Shown piece after piece: positions 24,609-33,900 of a stretch of DNA of 39,865 nucleotides (positions are counted from its first letter, which is position 1; every line of letters starts with the position of its first letter). The translations under genes and the position numbers were made by a program. The notes below the pieces were generated by a model. It was given only the letters and a program-made list of their open reading frames with translations. It had not been told where the DNA came from and did not search any database. This DNA is from an uncultured Clostridia bacterium (lineage in GTDB: Bacteria; Bacillota; Clostridia; UBA1381): positions 1 to 39,865 of the forward strand of contig CAJTUY010000015.1 in the NCBI GenBank assembly GCA_910579415.1. Direction: 5' to 3'.

Positions 24609-25413
24609 TTCCTTTTACCTCATCAGTAATCTTTTTTATCTCTTCCTCTGTTATTGTCGTCATACCCGAACGCTTGCAGTTCTGAAGCATTTCAACGCAT
24701 TTACGCGCTTTATCCTTATTCCCTGTCTTAAGAGCAATCTGCGCTCCGTGATAACAGCCTTCCACAAATTCTGTATTCTTCTGAAGCAATTTATCCGAAA
24801 TACTCTCTGCGTCATCATAGCGTCCCAGTTTATAGTAGCACACTGATAAATTATCAAGTATGTCCCTGTTTTCATCATCATAATCATACGCTTCCTCACA
24901 TATCTGAAGCGTTTCATCAAGCGGAGCATTGTTAAGCTGTTTAAAATATCCGAGCATCGAATATAAATTAGACGTCTTATAACCGTTATTATAAAGCTCA
25001 TATGCCTCCTCAAGCGCCTCGTCAAGCCTTCCCTGTCTGTAATAAACCATACATCTCTGCTGTTTTGCAAGATTTTTCTTTTTGGGGTCAAGGCTTTTAA
25101 CCCTTATTATAGTGTCAAGCACCCTTTCAGCCTCGTCGGCATTGCCTGTGCGCATAAGGATATAAGCATATGAAGTTTTTGTTTCAACCTTTGTCCTGCC
25201 TGTATCATACGCTTTTTTATACCATGCGCAGCTCGCCTCGTCATCACCTGCCGCATAAGCCTTGTTTCCTTTAATAATATAATAACTCGGAATGAAATGA
25301 TATATTCCGTATATAAGCATAAGCGCTACGAGTATAAATCCTGCCGTTGTTCCGACAAACTTAAATACAATAAAAGTTACGATAACTCCTAAAATAACAT
25401 ATAAAAAACTCAT
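24589..25413 (-). CDS. Membrane-anchored TPR protein, function unknown
   Basis: A 274-residue protein. The first about 45 residues form two hydrophobic helices (FLYVILGVIVTFIVFKFVG and AGFILVALMLIYGIYHFI). The rest is a cytoplasmic array of tetratricopeptide-like helix pairs (GNKAYAAGDDEASCAWYKKA, GNADEAERVLD, GRLDEALEEAYEL, GRYDDAESISDKLL, GNKDKARKCVEML). TPR arrays bind protein partners. The partner is unknown. The 20-base overlap with rarA suggests translational coupling. AAAGGAG precedes the ATG. I see no consensus promoter between the asnS terminator and this start, so it may depend on read-through. Confidence 0.8.
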   Translation of the reverse strand: MSFLYVILGVIVTFIVFKFVGTTAGFILVALMLIYGIYHFIPSYYIIKGNKAYAAGDDEASCAWYKKAYDTGRTKVETKTSYAYILMRTGNADEAERVLDTIIRVKSLDPKKKNLAKQQRCMVYYRQGRLDEALEEAYELYNNGYKTSNLYSMLGYFKQLNNAPLDETLQICEEAYDYDDENRDILDNLSVCYYKLGRYDDAESISDKLLQKNTEFVEGCYHGAQIALKTGNKDKARKCVEMLQNCKRSGMTTITEEEIKKITDEVKGNENTAC

Positions 25414-25439
25414 TCTTACAGCTCCTTTAAATTAGATAA

Positions 25440-25462
25440 TAAGAGCGGCATAGCCGCTCTTA
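25440..25462 (-). terminator. Terminator after asnS
   Basis: TAAGAGCGGC and GCCGCTCTTA arms with a 3-base loop, 1 base past the asnS stop. On the minus strand it is followed by a T-rich tail with interruptions, so termination may be partial. Confidence 0.75.
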
Positions 25463-25463
25463 G

Positions 25464-26867
25464 TTAAAATTCAGCAGTACCTACTGTTCTCGGGAACGGC
25501 AGTACATCACGTATATTGGAAATACCTGTGATATACATAACCGCTCTTTCAAAGCCCAGTCCGAAGCCTGCATGTTTGTTTGTTCCATAACGTCTTAAAT
25601 CAAGGTAAAAGTCATAGTCCTTCTCATTAAGACCCAGTTCCTTCATTCTTTCAATCAACACGTCATAATTTTCTTCGCGCTGACTTCCGCCGATAATCTC
25701 TCCGACTCCGGGAACAAGCAAATCCATTGCCGCAACAGTCTTTTTATCATCATTAAGCTTCATATAAAAAGCTTTAATTTCTTTAGGATAATCTGTAACA
25801 AAAAGCGGACGCTTAAATACCTGTTCGGTAAGATACCTTTCATGCTCGGTCTGCAAGTCACAGCCCCATTCAACAGGATAGTCAAACTTAACCTTGCCTG
25901 CCTTTGAATCCTCCTCCAATATCTTTACCGCTTCTGTATACGTCACCTGCGCAAAATCACTGTTTACAACATGGTTAAGACGTTCAAGCAATTCCTTGTC
26001 AACAAACTGATTAAAGAACTGCATTTCCTCAGGCGCATTCTCAAGACAATAGTTAATAATGTACTTAAGCATATCCTCAGCAAGCGCCATATCATCCTGC
26101 AAATCCGCAAAAGCAATCTCCGGCTCAATCATCCAGAACTCCGCCGCATGACGTGTTGTATTGGAATTTTCAGCACGGAAGGTAGGACCGAAGGTATAAA
26201 CATTTCTAAATGCCATACAATATGTTTCCACATTAAGCTGTCCGCTTACAGTAAGATTTGCCTTCTTTGCGAAAAAGTCATTTGAATAATCAACGCTACC
26301 TTCCTCGTTTTTGGGGAGATTTTCCATATCCATTGTCGTAACCTGAAACATCTCGCCTGCGCCCTCGCAGTCGCTTGCCGTAATTATCGGTGTATGCACA
26401 TAGACAAAACCGCGTTCCTGAAAAAACTGATGTATTGCGTATGCAATCATCGAACGTATTCTGAATACCGCCGAAAATGTATTTGTACGCGGTCTTAAAT
26501 GCGCGATTGTTCTCAGATACTCAAAGCTGTGACGCTTTTTCTGAAGTGGATAATCCGGAGTTGAAGCGCCGTCAACCGTTACCATATCAGCCTTCATTTC
26601 AAACGGCTGTTTTGCTTCGGGAGTAAGTTCCAAAATACCCTCCGCAGTTATTGCAGAACCGATATTGAGCTTTGAAAGCTCCGCAAAGTTCTCAAGCTTA
26701 TCCGATTCAATTACTATCTGTAAATTTTTAAAGAAGCTTCCGTCATTAAGCTCAATAAATCCGAAGTTCTTCGAAATTCTGATGTTCCTTATCCAACCTG
26801 ATATTATTATCTTTTTACCTCCATATTCATCCGTACTGCGGTACAGGCTTTTTATAACTGTTTTCAT
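25464..26867 (-). CDS. asnS: Asparaginyl-tRNA synthetase
   Basis: A class IIb aminoacyl-tRNA synthetase that charges tRNA-Asn. The N-terminal OB-fold anticodon domain (ISGWIRNIRISKNFGFIELNDG) is followed by the catalytic core, with motif 2 in FRAENSNTTRHAAEFWMIEPE and motif 3 in GFGLGFERAVMYITGI and NIRDVLPFPR. The 467 residues are normal for AsnS, and the C-terminal PRTVGTAEF is typical. It lies 27 bases after asnA, so the cell couples asparagine synthesis and tRNA charging in one operon. The nearest good ribosome site (AAAGGA) is 14 bases from the ATG, longer than usual. Confidence 0.97.
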   Translation of the reverse strand: MKTVIKSLYRSTDEYGGKKIIISGWIRNIRISKNFGFIELNDGSFFKNLQIVIESDKLENFAELSKLNIGSAITAEGILELTPEAKQPFEMKADMVTVDGASTPDYPLQKKRHSFEYLRTIAHLRPRTNTFSAVFRIRSMIAYAIHQFFQERGFVYVHTPIITASDCEGAGEMFQVTTMDMENLPKNEEGSVDYSNDFFAKKANLTVSGQLNVETYCMAFRNVYTFGPTFRAENSNTTRHAAEFWMIEPEIAFADLQDDMALAEDMLKYIINYCLENAPEEMQFFNQFVDKELLERLNHVVNSDFAQVTYTEAVKILEEDSKAGKVKFDYPVEWGCDLQTEHERYLTEQVFKRPLFVTDYPKEIKAFYMKLNDDKKTVAAMDLLVPGVGEIIGGSQREENYDVLIERMKELGLNEKDYDFYLDLRRYGTNKHAGFGLGFERAVMYITGISNIRDVLPFPRTVGTAEF

Positions 26868-26894
26868 ATCACTAAATTTTATCCTTTCTATTTT

Positions 26895-27902
26895 CTAAAG
26901 AAGATTTATTCCGTTTTTCTGACATTCCTTACGCATTTCGTCAGGCCATACAGAAGACTGAACCTCACCGATGTGAGCCTTGCCCAGCATAAACATGCAC
27001 AGTCTTGACTGTCCGATACCGCCGCCGATTGTATACGGAAGCTCTTTATTTAAAAGCTTCTTATGAAATTCAAGCTGCAATCTGTCCTCGCATCCGGCTA
27101 TCTTTATCTGCGACATAAGCGAATCCTCATCAACACGTATACCCATGCTTGAAAGCTCATATGCAATATCCAGAAGCGGATAGTAAAGAAGTATATCGCC
27201 GTTAAGCTCCCAGTCGTCATAGTCAGGCGCTCTGCCGTCATGCTTTTTGCCTGATTTCAGCTCTTTTCCTATCTTCATCAGAAATACTGCTTTCTTTTCA
27301 CGCAGAAGCCTGTGTTCTCTTTCTTTAGGCTCAAGGTCCGGATACATGTCCTCCAATTCCTGTGTCGTTATAAATGTAATTTCATCAGGAAAATTGTTTT
27401 CAATATTCTTATACTTCTGACAAACTCTGCTCTGCGTTGACTTCATTGCCGTATAAATTCTCTGTACATAGCTTTTAAGCATTTCTATATGTCTGTCTGA
27501 CTTATTTATAACGGCTTCCCAGTCCCACTGGTCAACGTACATGGAATGCAGGTTATCAACCTCCTCATCGCGCCGTATAGCGTTCATATCCGTATAAAGA
27601 CCCTCGCCGGGATTAAATCCGTAACGACCTAAGGTCATACGCTTCCACTTCGCAAGCGAGTGTACAATTTCGAGCATACTGCCGCCTATACATGGCGCGT
27701 CAAAGCTGACCGGACGTTCGACGCCGTTCAGGTTATCATTAAGACCTGTTTCGGGACGCACAAACAGCGGCGCGGATATTCTCTGTAAATTCAGCGCTGC
27801 AATAATCTCATGCTGAAAACTGTCCTTAATAAATTTTATTGCTCTTTCTGTTTCACGTCCGTTTAAGTTTGAGTTATAGTTCTTGGGAATTACAAGTGAC
27901 AT
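26895..27902 (-). CDS. asnA: Aspartate-ammonia ligase (asparagine synthetase A)
   Basis: Makes asparagine from aspartate, ammonia and ATP, with a fold related to class II tRNA synthetases. The 335 residues are the usual AsnA length. Recognisable segments are FIKDSFQHEIIAALNLQRISAP near the start, VERPVSFD, LAKWKRMTLGRYGF, SMYVDQWDWEAVI and the C-terminal GGGIGQSRLCMFMLGKAHIGEVQ. AAGGAG precedes the ATG. It is placed between a DUF896 gene and asnS in one transcription unit. Confidence 0.97.
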   Translation of the reverse strand: MSLVIPKNYNSNLNGRETERAIKFIKDSFQHEIIAALNLQRISAPLFVRPETGLNDNLNGVERPVSFDAPCIGGSMLEIVHSLAKWKRMTLGRYGFNPGEGLYTDMNAIRRDEEVDNLHSMYVDQWDWEAVINKSDRHIEMLKSYVQRIYTAMKSTQSRVCQKYKNIENNFPDEITFITTQELEDMYPDLEPKEREHRLLREKKAVFLMKIGKELKSGKKHDGRAPDYDDWELNGDILLYYPLLDIAYELSSMGIRVDEDSLMSQIKIAGCEDRLQLEFHKKLLNKELPYTIGGGIGQSRLCMFMLGKAHIGEVQSSVWPDEMRKECQKNGINLL

Positions 27903-27924
27903 TTTTTTATTCTCCTTCGTTTTT

Positions 27925-28101
27925 CTATTTATCCGGTTCTATTATTTCAATATTATCCAGAGTTCTTTTAAAGTTTTCACGCACTGCGGCAAGATATTCC
28001 TTACGCAGAACATCCCTTTCGGCAATTTCCGCATCTGTAAGCCCCTCCGCTTTAGCTTTCCTTGCAAGCTCGTTTATTCTGTCAATTTTCTCTCTTTTCA
28101 A
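27925..28101 (-). CDS. DUF896 (YnzC-type) small protein
   Basis: A small helical protein with the family signature KIDRINELARKAKAEGLTDAE followed by LRKEYLAAVRENFK. The role is unknown; a B. subtilis member lies in the SOS-inducible yneA locus. The frame can start at a GTG at 28128, but AGGAGGT lies about 6 bases before a TTG at 28101, which gives the normal N-terminus MKREKIDRIN and 58 residues. It opens the operon with asnA and asnS, an unusual partner set that suggests nothing about function by itself. Confidence 0.85.
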   Translation of the reverse strand: MKREKIDRINELARKAKAEGLTDAEIAERDVLRKEYLAAVRENFKRTLDNIEIIEPDK

Positions 28102-28136
28102 AAGATTACCTCCTAAAGAAAATATCACTATATTTT

Positions 28137-28165
28137 ATTTTAACCTATTTTTATTAAAATTTCAA
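28137..28165 (-). promoter_or_regulatory. Promoter of DUF896-asnA-asnS operon
   Basis: Minus-strand TTGAAA (28160-28165), 17-base spacer, TAAAAT (28137-28142). The leader would be only about 30 bases, leaving no room for a T-box. Confidence 0.65.
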
Positions 28166-28233
28166 GGACAAAATGCAAAAATTATGTGAATGACATATTA
28201 TATATTACAAAACATTGAAAGGAGGAGCTTACA

Positions 28234-28347
28234 ATGGGAGATTGCTGTGAAAGAAATAACTGCGGATGCGGCGGCTGCAACTTCGACCTTGATATGATAC
28301 TTTGGGTACTTATCATCATTGTTATCGTTACTTGCATGTGCAACTAA
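28234..28347 (+). CDS. Tiny Cys-rich single-span membrane peptide
   Basis: A 37-residue reading frame with a strong AGGAGG site, MGDCCERNNCGCGGCNFDLD, then one hydrophobic helix (MILWVLIIIVIVTCM) and a final CN. Seven Cys lie in 37 residues. Similar tiny peptides with a Cys/Gly-rich head and one membrane helix are frequent in spore-forming Clostridia and resemble YjcZ-type sporulation peptides. CATATTATA at 28194-28202 resembles the -10 (CATANNNTA) of sporulation sigma factors E and K, though I see no convincing -35. Its position beside spo0A fits, but a role in sporulation is inference. Confidence 0.7.
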   Translation: MGDCCERNNCGCGGCNFDLDMILWVLIIIVIVTCMCN

Positions 28348-28415
28348 TCCGCTGTATAACATACTGCGGTAATCAAGAGTATGCGGATTTTTGTCTGTTA
28401 TACTCTTCCGGCAGG

Positions 28416-28447
28416 AAAAACGGCATCTTCTGATGCCGTTTTTTTGT
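28416..28447 (+). terminator. Terminator after Cys-rich peptide
   Basis: AAAACGGCATC and GATGCCGTTTT arms with a 4-base loop, then a T-run. Two further hairpins lie between the stop codon and this terminator: CCGCTGTAT/ATACTGCGG (28349-28369, one mismatch) and AAGAGTAT/ATACTCTT (28375-28407). The 3' region of this tiny gene is therefore highly structured. Confidence 0.85.
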
Positions 28448-28506
28448 GTTTTTTACAGTATAATTGTCTATAAATTAAATTTTCTGGAAAAATTTTGAAA
28501 AATATC

Positions 28507-28535
28507 TTGATTTTATTTACATAATATGGTAATAT
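28507..28535 (+). promoter_or_regulatory. Promoter of spo0A
   Basis: TTGATT (28507-28512), 17-base spacer, TAATAT (28530-28535) preceded by ATGG (extended -10). It lies about 67 bases before the start codon. Confidence 0.55.
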
Positions 28536-28602
28536 AGTATTCAAGCAATGAATTTACATATTTTGTAAAACTATTTGAATACTGTTTTAGGAGGATTTTA
28601 CC

Positions 28603-29391
28603 ATGAACAACAAAATATCTGTTTTGATAGCAGATGACAACGAGGAGATTGTTTCGGAGCTGTCAAACCATATTAAAGCCGAAAATGATATGATACTTGC
28701 ATCTACCGCTTTTGACGGCGAAGAGGCGTACAAGCTTATTCTTGAAACTCGTCCCGATGTAGTCATTCTTGACCTTGTAATGCCTAAGCTTGACGGAATA
28801 GGAGTTTTAAAGCGTCTTAAAAATGCGCCGCTTCCAAAACGTCCGAAAATAATAGCTTATTCTATTTCATCAATCGCTATAAATATGGCAGCTTCCGTAA
28901 GTCCGGGTGTGGATTACTGCCTTTTAAAGCCACAGAGCTGTGAGCGCATATGCGAGGCGATACGTGATATTTCATATATGCCGAAGCCTGCTGCGCCTAA
29001 GGTTGAAAATCTGATTGCGGCAAACGCAGCTCAGGGCGAAGCCGTTGATTTGGAAACCGTTGTTACGGATTTTATTCACGAGCTTGGCGTACCTGCACAT
29101 ATTAAAGGTTATCAGTACATCAGAAGCGCAATTATGATGGTTGTTGAAAATATGGACCTGCTTAATTTTATTACAAAACAGCTTTATCCTGAAATTGCAA
29201 AAGCCTATAATACAACCGCCAGCCGCGTTGAACGCGCTATCCGCCATTCAATTGAGGTAGCATGGAGCAGAGGCAAACCTGAAATCATGAATGAAATTTT
29301 CGGATATACTATTCATACAGGCAAAGGCAAGCCAACAAATTCTGAATTTATTGCAATGGTTGCAGACAGAATTCGTTTAACATTGAAATAA
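28603..29391 (+). CDS. spo0A: Sporulation master response regulator Spo0A
   Basis: Spo0A, phosphorylated by sporulation kinases or a relay, switches on sporulation and represses transition-state genes. The N-terminal receiver (about 5-122) has acidic Asp11/Asp12, the phosphate-accepting Asp57 in VVILDLVMP and a Lys in LLKPQS. The C-terminal DNA-binding domain (about 155-262) contains HIKGYQYIRSAIMM and the recognition helix ASRVERAIRHSIEVAW, with the conserved C-terminal GKPTNSEFIAMVAD. The 262 residues are typical. AGGAGG precedes the ATG. It is a single gene with its own promoter and terminator, and it marks the host as a spore former. Confidence 0.97.
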   Translation: MNNKISVLIADDNEEIVSELSNHIKAENDMILASTAFDGEEAYKLILETRPDVVILDLVMPKLDGIGVLKRLKNAPLPKRPKIIAYSISSIAINMAASVSPGVDYCLLKPQSCERICEAIRDISYMPKPAAPKVENLIAANAAQGEAVDLETVVTDFIHELGVPAHIKGYQYIRSAIMMVVENMDLLNFITKQLYPEIAKAYNTTASRVERAIRHSIEVAWSRGKPEIMNEIFGYTIHTGKGKPTNSEFIAMVADRIRLTLK

Positions 29392-29405
29392 TCCCCCCTT
29401 ATCGA

Positions 29406-29438
29406 AAGAGGACTGTTGCATACAGTAACAGTCCTCTT
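29406..29438. terminator. Bidirectional terminator between spo0A and gltD
   Basis: Perfect arms AAGAGGACTGTT (29406-29417) and AACAGTCCTCTT (29427-29438) with T-rich sequence on the plus side and an A-rich start that serves the minus strand. It lies between converging genes. Confidence 0.85.
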
Positions 29439-29442
29439 AATT

Positions 29443-30897
29443 TTATTTCATCAAATATTCGTCCACTGCCTGAGCCGCTTCACGTCCCTCACGGATTGCC
29501 CACACAACAAGACTCTGACCGCGTCGGCAGTCACCTGCGGCAAACACTCCCCTCAGGCTTGTTTTATGGTCTGACTCGTCAGCCATTACGTTACTGCGCG
29601 CGTCAGTTTCAAGCGTAAGCTGGTTTAAAAGCTCCTGTTCCGGTCCAAGAAACCCCATTGCAATAAGCACAAGCTCACATTCCCTGACCTTTTCCGTACC
29701 TTTCTTCGGTACCGGTGAACCCGTTGACCAGTCAACCTCTACCGTATGAACTGCTTTTACCTGACCTTTTTCGTCGCCTTCAATTTTTGTAACCGTTGTC
29801 AGGTATTCACGAGGGTCATGTCCGTAAAGCTCAATAGCCTCCTCCTGACCGTAATCGGTCTTTTTAACTCTGGGCCATTCAGGCCACGGATTACTCTCCT
29901 GTCTTTCCTCAGGAAGTTCTCCCATAATTTCAAGCTGTACAACGCTCTTACAGCCGTGACGTATAGATGTTCCCACACAGTCCGTACCTGTGTCACCGCC
30001 GCCTATTACAATTATGTTCTTACCTTCAGCGTTAATATACATTCTATCGTCAAGACCTGAGTCCAAAAGGCTTTTTGTATTCGACTTCAAGAAGTCAACC
30101 GCATAGTAAACTCCCTTCAAGTCTGCGCCCTCAACTGTAAGCGGTCTTGGCTTTGTCGCGCCCGTACAGAGGACTACTGCGTCAAATTCATTCACAAGAT
30201 TTACGGCAGGATAATTTTTACCGATTTCCGTATTGACCTTAAATGTCACTCCCTCTTTTTCCATAAGCTCAACTCTGCGTTCTACTACCGATTTATCCAG
30301 CTTCATATTAGGTATTCCATACATAAGAAGTCCGCCTGCCCTGTCTGCGCGTTCAAATACCGTTACACGGTGTCCCATCTGATTAAGGCTGTCGGCGCAC
30401 GCCATTCCGGCAGGTCCGCTGCCGATTACCGCAACGCGCTTTTCAGTTGATTTTTCAGGTATTCTCGGCTTTACCTTATCTTCTTTAAACATTGTATCTA
30501 TTATATGACACTCAATATTTTTGATAGTAACGGCAGGGTCGTGCATACCGAGAGTACACGAGCCTTCGCAAAGCGCAGGACACACGCGTCCCGTAAATTC
30601 GGGGAAATTGTTCGTCAGCGAAAGCCGTCTGTATGCCTCGTCCATATTGCCGCGATATACAAGGTCGTTCCATTCGGGAATGAGATTATTCAACGGACAT
30701 CCGATGAATGTTCTGCCTATCTGTTTTCCCGTATGGCAGAACGGTATTCCGCAATCCATACAGCGCGCCCCCTGCAAACGCAGCTTTTCCAGGTCAAAAT
30801 GTGTGTGAAATTCGTCCCAGTCCTTCATTCTTTCCTTCGGAGGTCTGTCCTCAGGAAGCTGTCTTTCATATTCTAAAAATCCTGTTGGTTTTCCCAT
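29443..30897 (-). CDS. gltD: Glutamate synthase small (beta) subunit
   Basis: Passes electrons from NAD(P)H through FAD and iron-sulfur clusters to the large subunit. The 484-residue protein has the N-terminal Cys-rich [4Fe-4S] region (CMDCGIPFCHTG, CPLNN, CPALCEGSC), an FAD Rossmann motif VAVIGSGPAGMACAD, a second nucleotide motif IIVIGGGDTGTDC, and the C-terminal VFAAGDCRRGQSLVVWAI. It follows gltB by 12 bases with AAGGAGG upstream, and ends in the terminator shared with spo0A. Confidence 0.97.
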   Translation of the reverse strand: MGKPTGFLEYERQLPEDRPPKERMKDWDEFHTHFDLEKLRLQGARCMDCGIPFCHTGKQIGRTFIGCPLNNLIPEWNDLVYRGNMDEAYRRLSLTNNFPEFTGRVCPALCEGSCTLGMHDPAVTIKNIECHIIDTMFKEDKVKPRIPEKSTEKRVAVIGSGPAGMACADSLNQMGHRVTVFERADRAGGLLMYGIPNMKLDKSVVERRVELMEKEGVTFKVNTEIGKNYPAVNLVNEFDAVVLCTGATKPRPLTVEGADLKGVYYAVDFLKSNTKSLLDSGLDDRMYINAEGKNIIVIGGGDTGTDCVGTSIRHGCKSVVQLEIMGELPEERQESNPWPEWPRVKKTDYGQEEAIELYGHDPREYLTTVTKIEGDEKGQVKAVHTVEVDWSTGSPVPKKGTEKVRECELVLIAMGFLGPEQELLNQLTLETDARSNVMADESDHKTSLRGVFAAGDCRRGQSLVVWAIREGREAAQAVDEYLMK

Positions 30898-30909
30898 TTT
30901 CCTGCCTCC

Positions 30910-33900
30910 TTACGCTATTTCTACTTTCTTACCCGTTACATTTTCAAACGCCGTAAGCATTGCCTCGTCACGGTCTGTTCCCTTTTCCAGTTCCTCGTCA
31001 AGTACCTTTATTACCTTCTTATAATCGTTCGGTATTACCTTGACAAATTTATCTTTTTCACTTTCAAAATTTCCGAGAAGTTTTTCCGCAACATCGCTTT
31101 TTGTATATTTAACGTGCTTTTCAAGCATTTCCTTTAACTTATCTGCATCTTTTTTATCCAGCGGTTCAAGTCCCACAAGTTCTTTGTTGCACTTTCTTTC
31201 AAGCGTACCGTCAATATCGTACACATAAGCAACTCCACCTGACATACCTGCCGCAAAGTTCCTGCCTATGCCGCCGATTACCGCAACACAGCCGCCTGTC
31301 ATATATTCACAGCCGTGGTCGCCGATACCCTCGACAACTGCCGTCATTCCCGAATTTCTCACACAAAAACGCTCGCCTGCTATACCTCGTATATATGCCT
31401 CACCGCTTATAGCGCCGTAGAAAGCAACGTTACCTATAATAACATTCTCACTCGGGTTAAATTTTGCGTCTGACGGAGGCACTACGATAATTTTACCGCC
31501 CGACAACCCCTTGCCTATATAGTCGTTGCTGTCACCTTCAAGCTTCATAGTAACACCCGGCGCAAGAAACGCGCCAAAACTCTGTCCCGCACTGCCGACA
31601 AAATTCAGACATATGCTATCCTCTTTCAGTCCTTTTTCACCGTGTTCACGCGCGATTTCAGAAGAAAGAATTGTTCCTGTTACGCGGTTTATGTTTGTAA
31701 TTTCCAGTTTCGCTTCGATATTTTTACCGCTATGCACAGCAGGCTCGCAAAGCTTTAACAAGGTATTCATATCAAGAGTTTTATACAGCTCGTGGTTCTG
31801 CATTTCATTATGATAACGCTCATAGTCGTTTGAACAGATTTTCGGCTGATACAATAACGATGACAGGTCTACGGTTTTTGCTTTCCAGTTGTCCTCAATC
31901 GTTTTCTGGGTCAGTCTTTCAACGTGTCCAATCATCTCATCAACAGTCTTTACACCGATTTTAGCCATCCATTCCCGTAAATCCTGTGCTATAAAACGCA
32001 TGAAATTTTCAACATATTCGGGTTTACCGCAAAAACGTTTTCTTAGCTTAGGATTCTGCGTAGCAACGCCGACAGGACATGTATCAAGATTACATACCCT
32101 CATCATTACACAGCCTATCGCAATCAACGGACCTGTCGCAAATCCAAATTCCTCTGCACCCAGAAGCGCCGCTACTGCAACATCACGTCCCGTTAAAAGC
32201 TTACCGTCTGTTTCGATAACAACCCTGTTACGCAAATTGTTCATCAAAAGCGCCTGATGCGCCTCCGCAACTCCAAGCTCCCACGGAAGTCCTGCGTGGC
32301 GGACGCTTGTTTTCGGAGCTGCTCCCGTACCGCCGTCATAACCGGATACAAGAATTACGTCCGCTCTGCCCTTTGCAACTCCGACCGCTATTGTTCCTAC
32401 TCCCGCCTCTGAAACAAGTTTTACCGTTACTCGCGCGTCACGGTTGGCATTCTTTAAATCGTGTATTAACTGCGCCAAATCTTCAATTGAATATATATCG
32501 TGGTGCGGAGGAGGTGAAATCAAGCCTACTCCCGGAGTTGAATGTCTTGCTTTCGCAATCCACGGGTACACCTTTCCGCCCGGAAGATGTCCGCCCTCGC
32601 CCGGTTTTGCGCCCTGCGCCATCTTTATCTGAATTTCTTTTGCATTCTGCAAATAGTGGATATGCACGCCGAAACGTCCCGACGCAACCTGCTTAATCGC
32701 GCTTGAACGGCTGTCGCCGTTTTCATCGGGGATATAGCGTTCAGGGTTTTCTCCGCCCTCACCGCTGTTTGACTTGCCTCCGAGCCTGTTCATTGCAATC
32801 GCAAGACACTCGTGCGCCTCCTGCGAAATTGAACCGTAAGACATTGCGCCTGTTTTAAAGCGTTTTACAATGCTTTCCACGCTTTCAACCTTCTCAATTG
32901 CAATCGGCTTATCTATCGTTTTAATGTCAAGCATTCCGCGTATTGTACACTGTTTCCGGCTATGCTCGTTCATTTCGTCCGCATATTCCTTATACAGCTT
33001 GTAATTGCCTGTACGGCAAGCCATTTGCAGTTTATATATTGATTCGGGATTGAACATATGATATTCGCCGTTCGCTCTCCACTTATATTCTCCGCCTGTT
33101 TTCAGCGCTTTTTTTCCGTCCACCTTATCAAATGCTTCCGCGTGACGGATAAGCACTTCTTTTTGTATATGTTCAAGTCCGATTCCGCCGATACGCGTTG
33201 CCGTACCTGTAAAGTATTTATCCACAACGCTTTGCGCGATTCCCAGAGCCTCAAATATCTGCGCGCCCTGATAAGACTGAATTGTAGAAATACCCATTTT
33301 TGACATAACCTTTACAATGCCCTTTGTACAAGCCTTATTAAAGCGTTTTATTCCCTCTTCGGGCGTATATTCAAGCAGCTTGTTCTGATACAGCTCCTCT
33401 ATCGCCTCATAAGCCATATACGGATTTATGCCGTTTACACCGTAGCCGATAAGACATGCAAAATGATGTACCTCGCGCGGTTCACCTGATTCAAGCACAA
33501 TTGAGGCTTTCATTCTCGTACCGCGTCTTATAAGATGATGATGCAGTCCCGACGCCGCCAGAAGCGCAGGTATCGGCGCTTTATCCTTATCCATTCCCTT
33601 ATCTGAAAGGATAATTATATTATAACCGTTTTCAATGGCAATGTCCGCCGCCTCAAATATGGTTTCCATAGCTGTTTCCATATCATTCTCCTGCTTTACG
33701 TTAAACAGTGACGGAATAGTTATGGATTTAAAGCCTTCAAGGTCAATATTTCTGAGCTTTTCAAGCTCCTCATTGGTGAGTATCGGGCTTAACGCACGTA
33801 CCTTGCGGCAGTTCAGTTCTGACGATGTCAAAAGGTTCTGCTCGCAGCCGAAAAGAGTATAAGTAGATGTTACTATCTGTTCACGGATAGCGTCAATCGG

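Noticed and set aside
24660..25091. 143-residue minus-strand frame inside the TPR gene
   Set aside because: It is a shadow in another frame with Arg/Met-rich composition and no ribosome site. The TPR protein in the main frame has clear repeats.
28101..28165. T-box leader before the asnA-asnS operon
   Set aside because: The promoter leaves a leader of only about 30 bases and no specifier or antiterminator motif is present.
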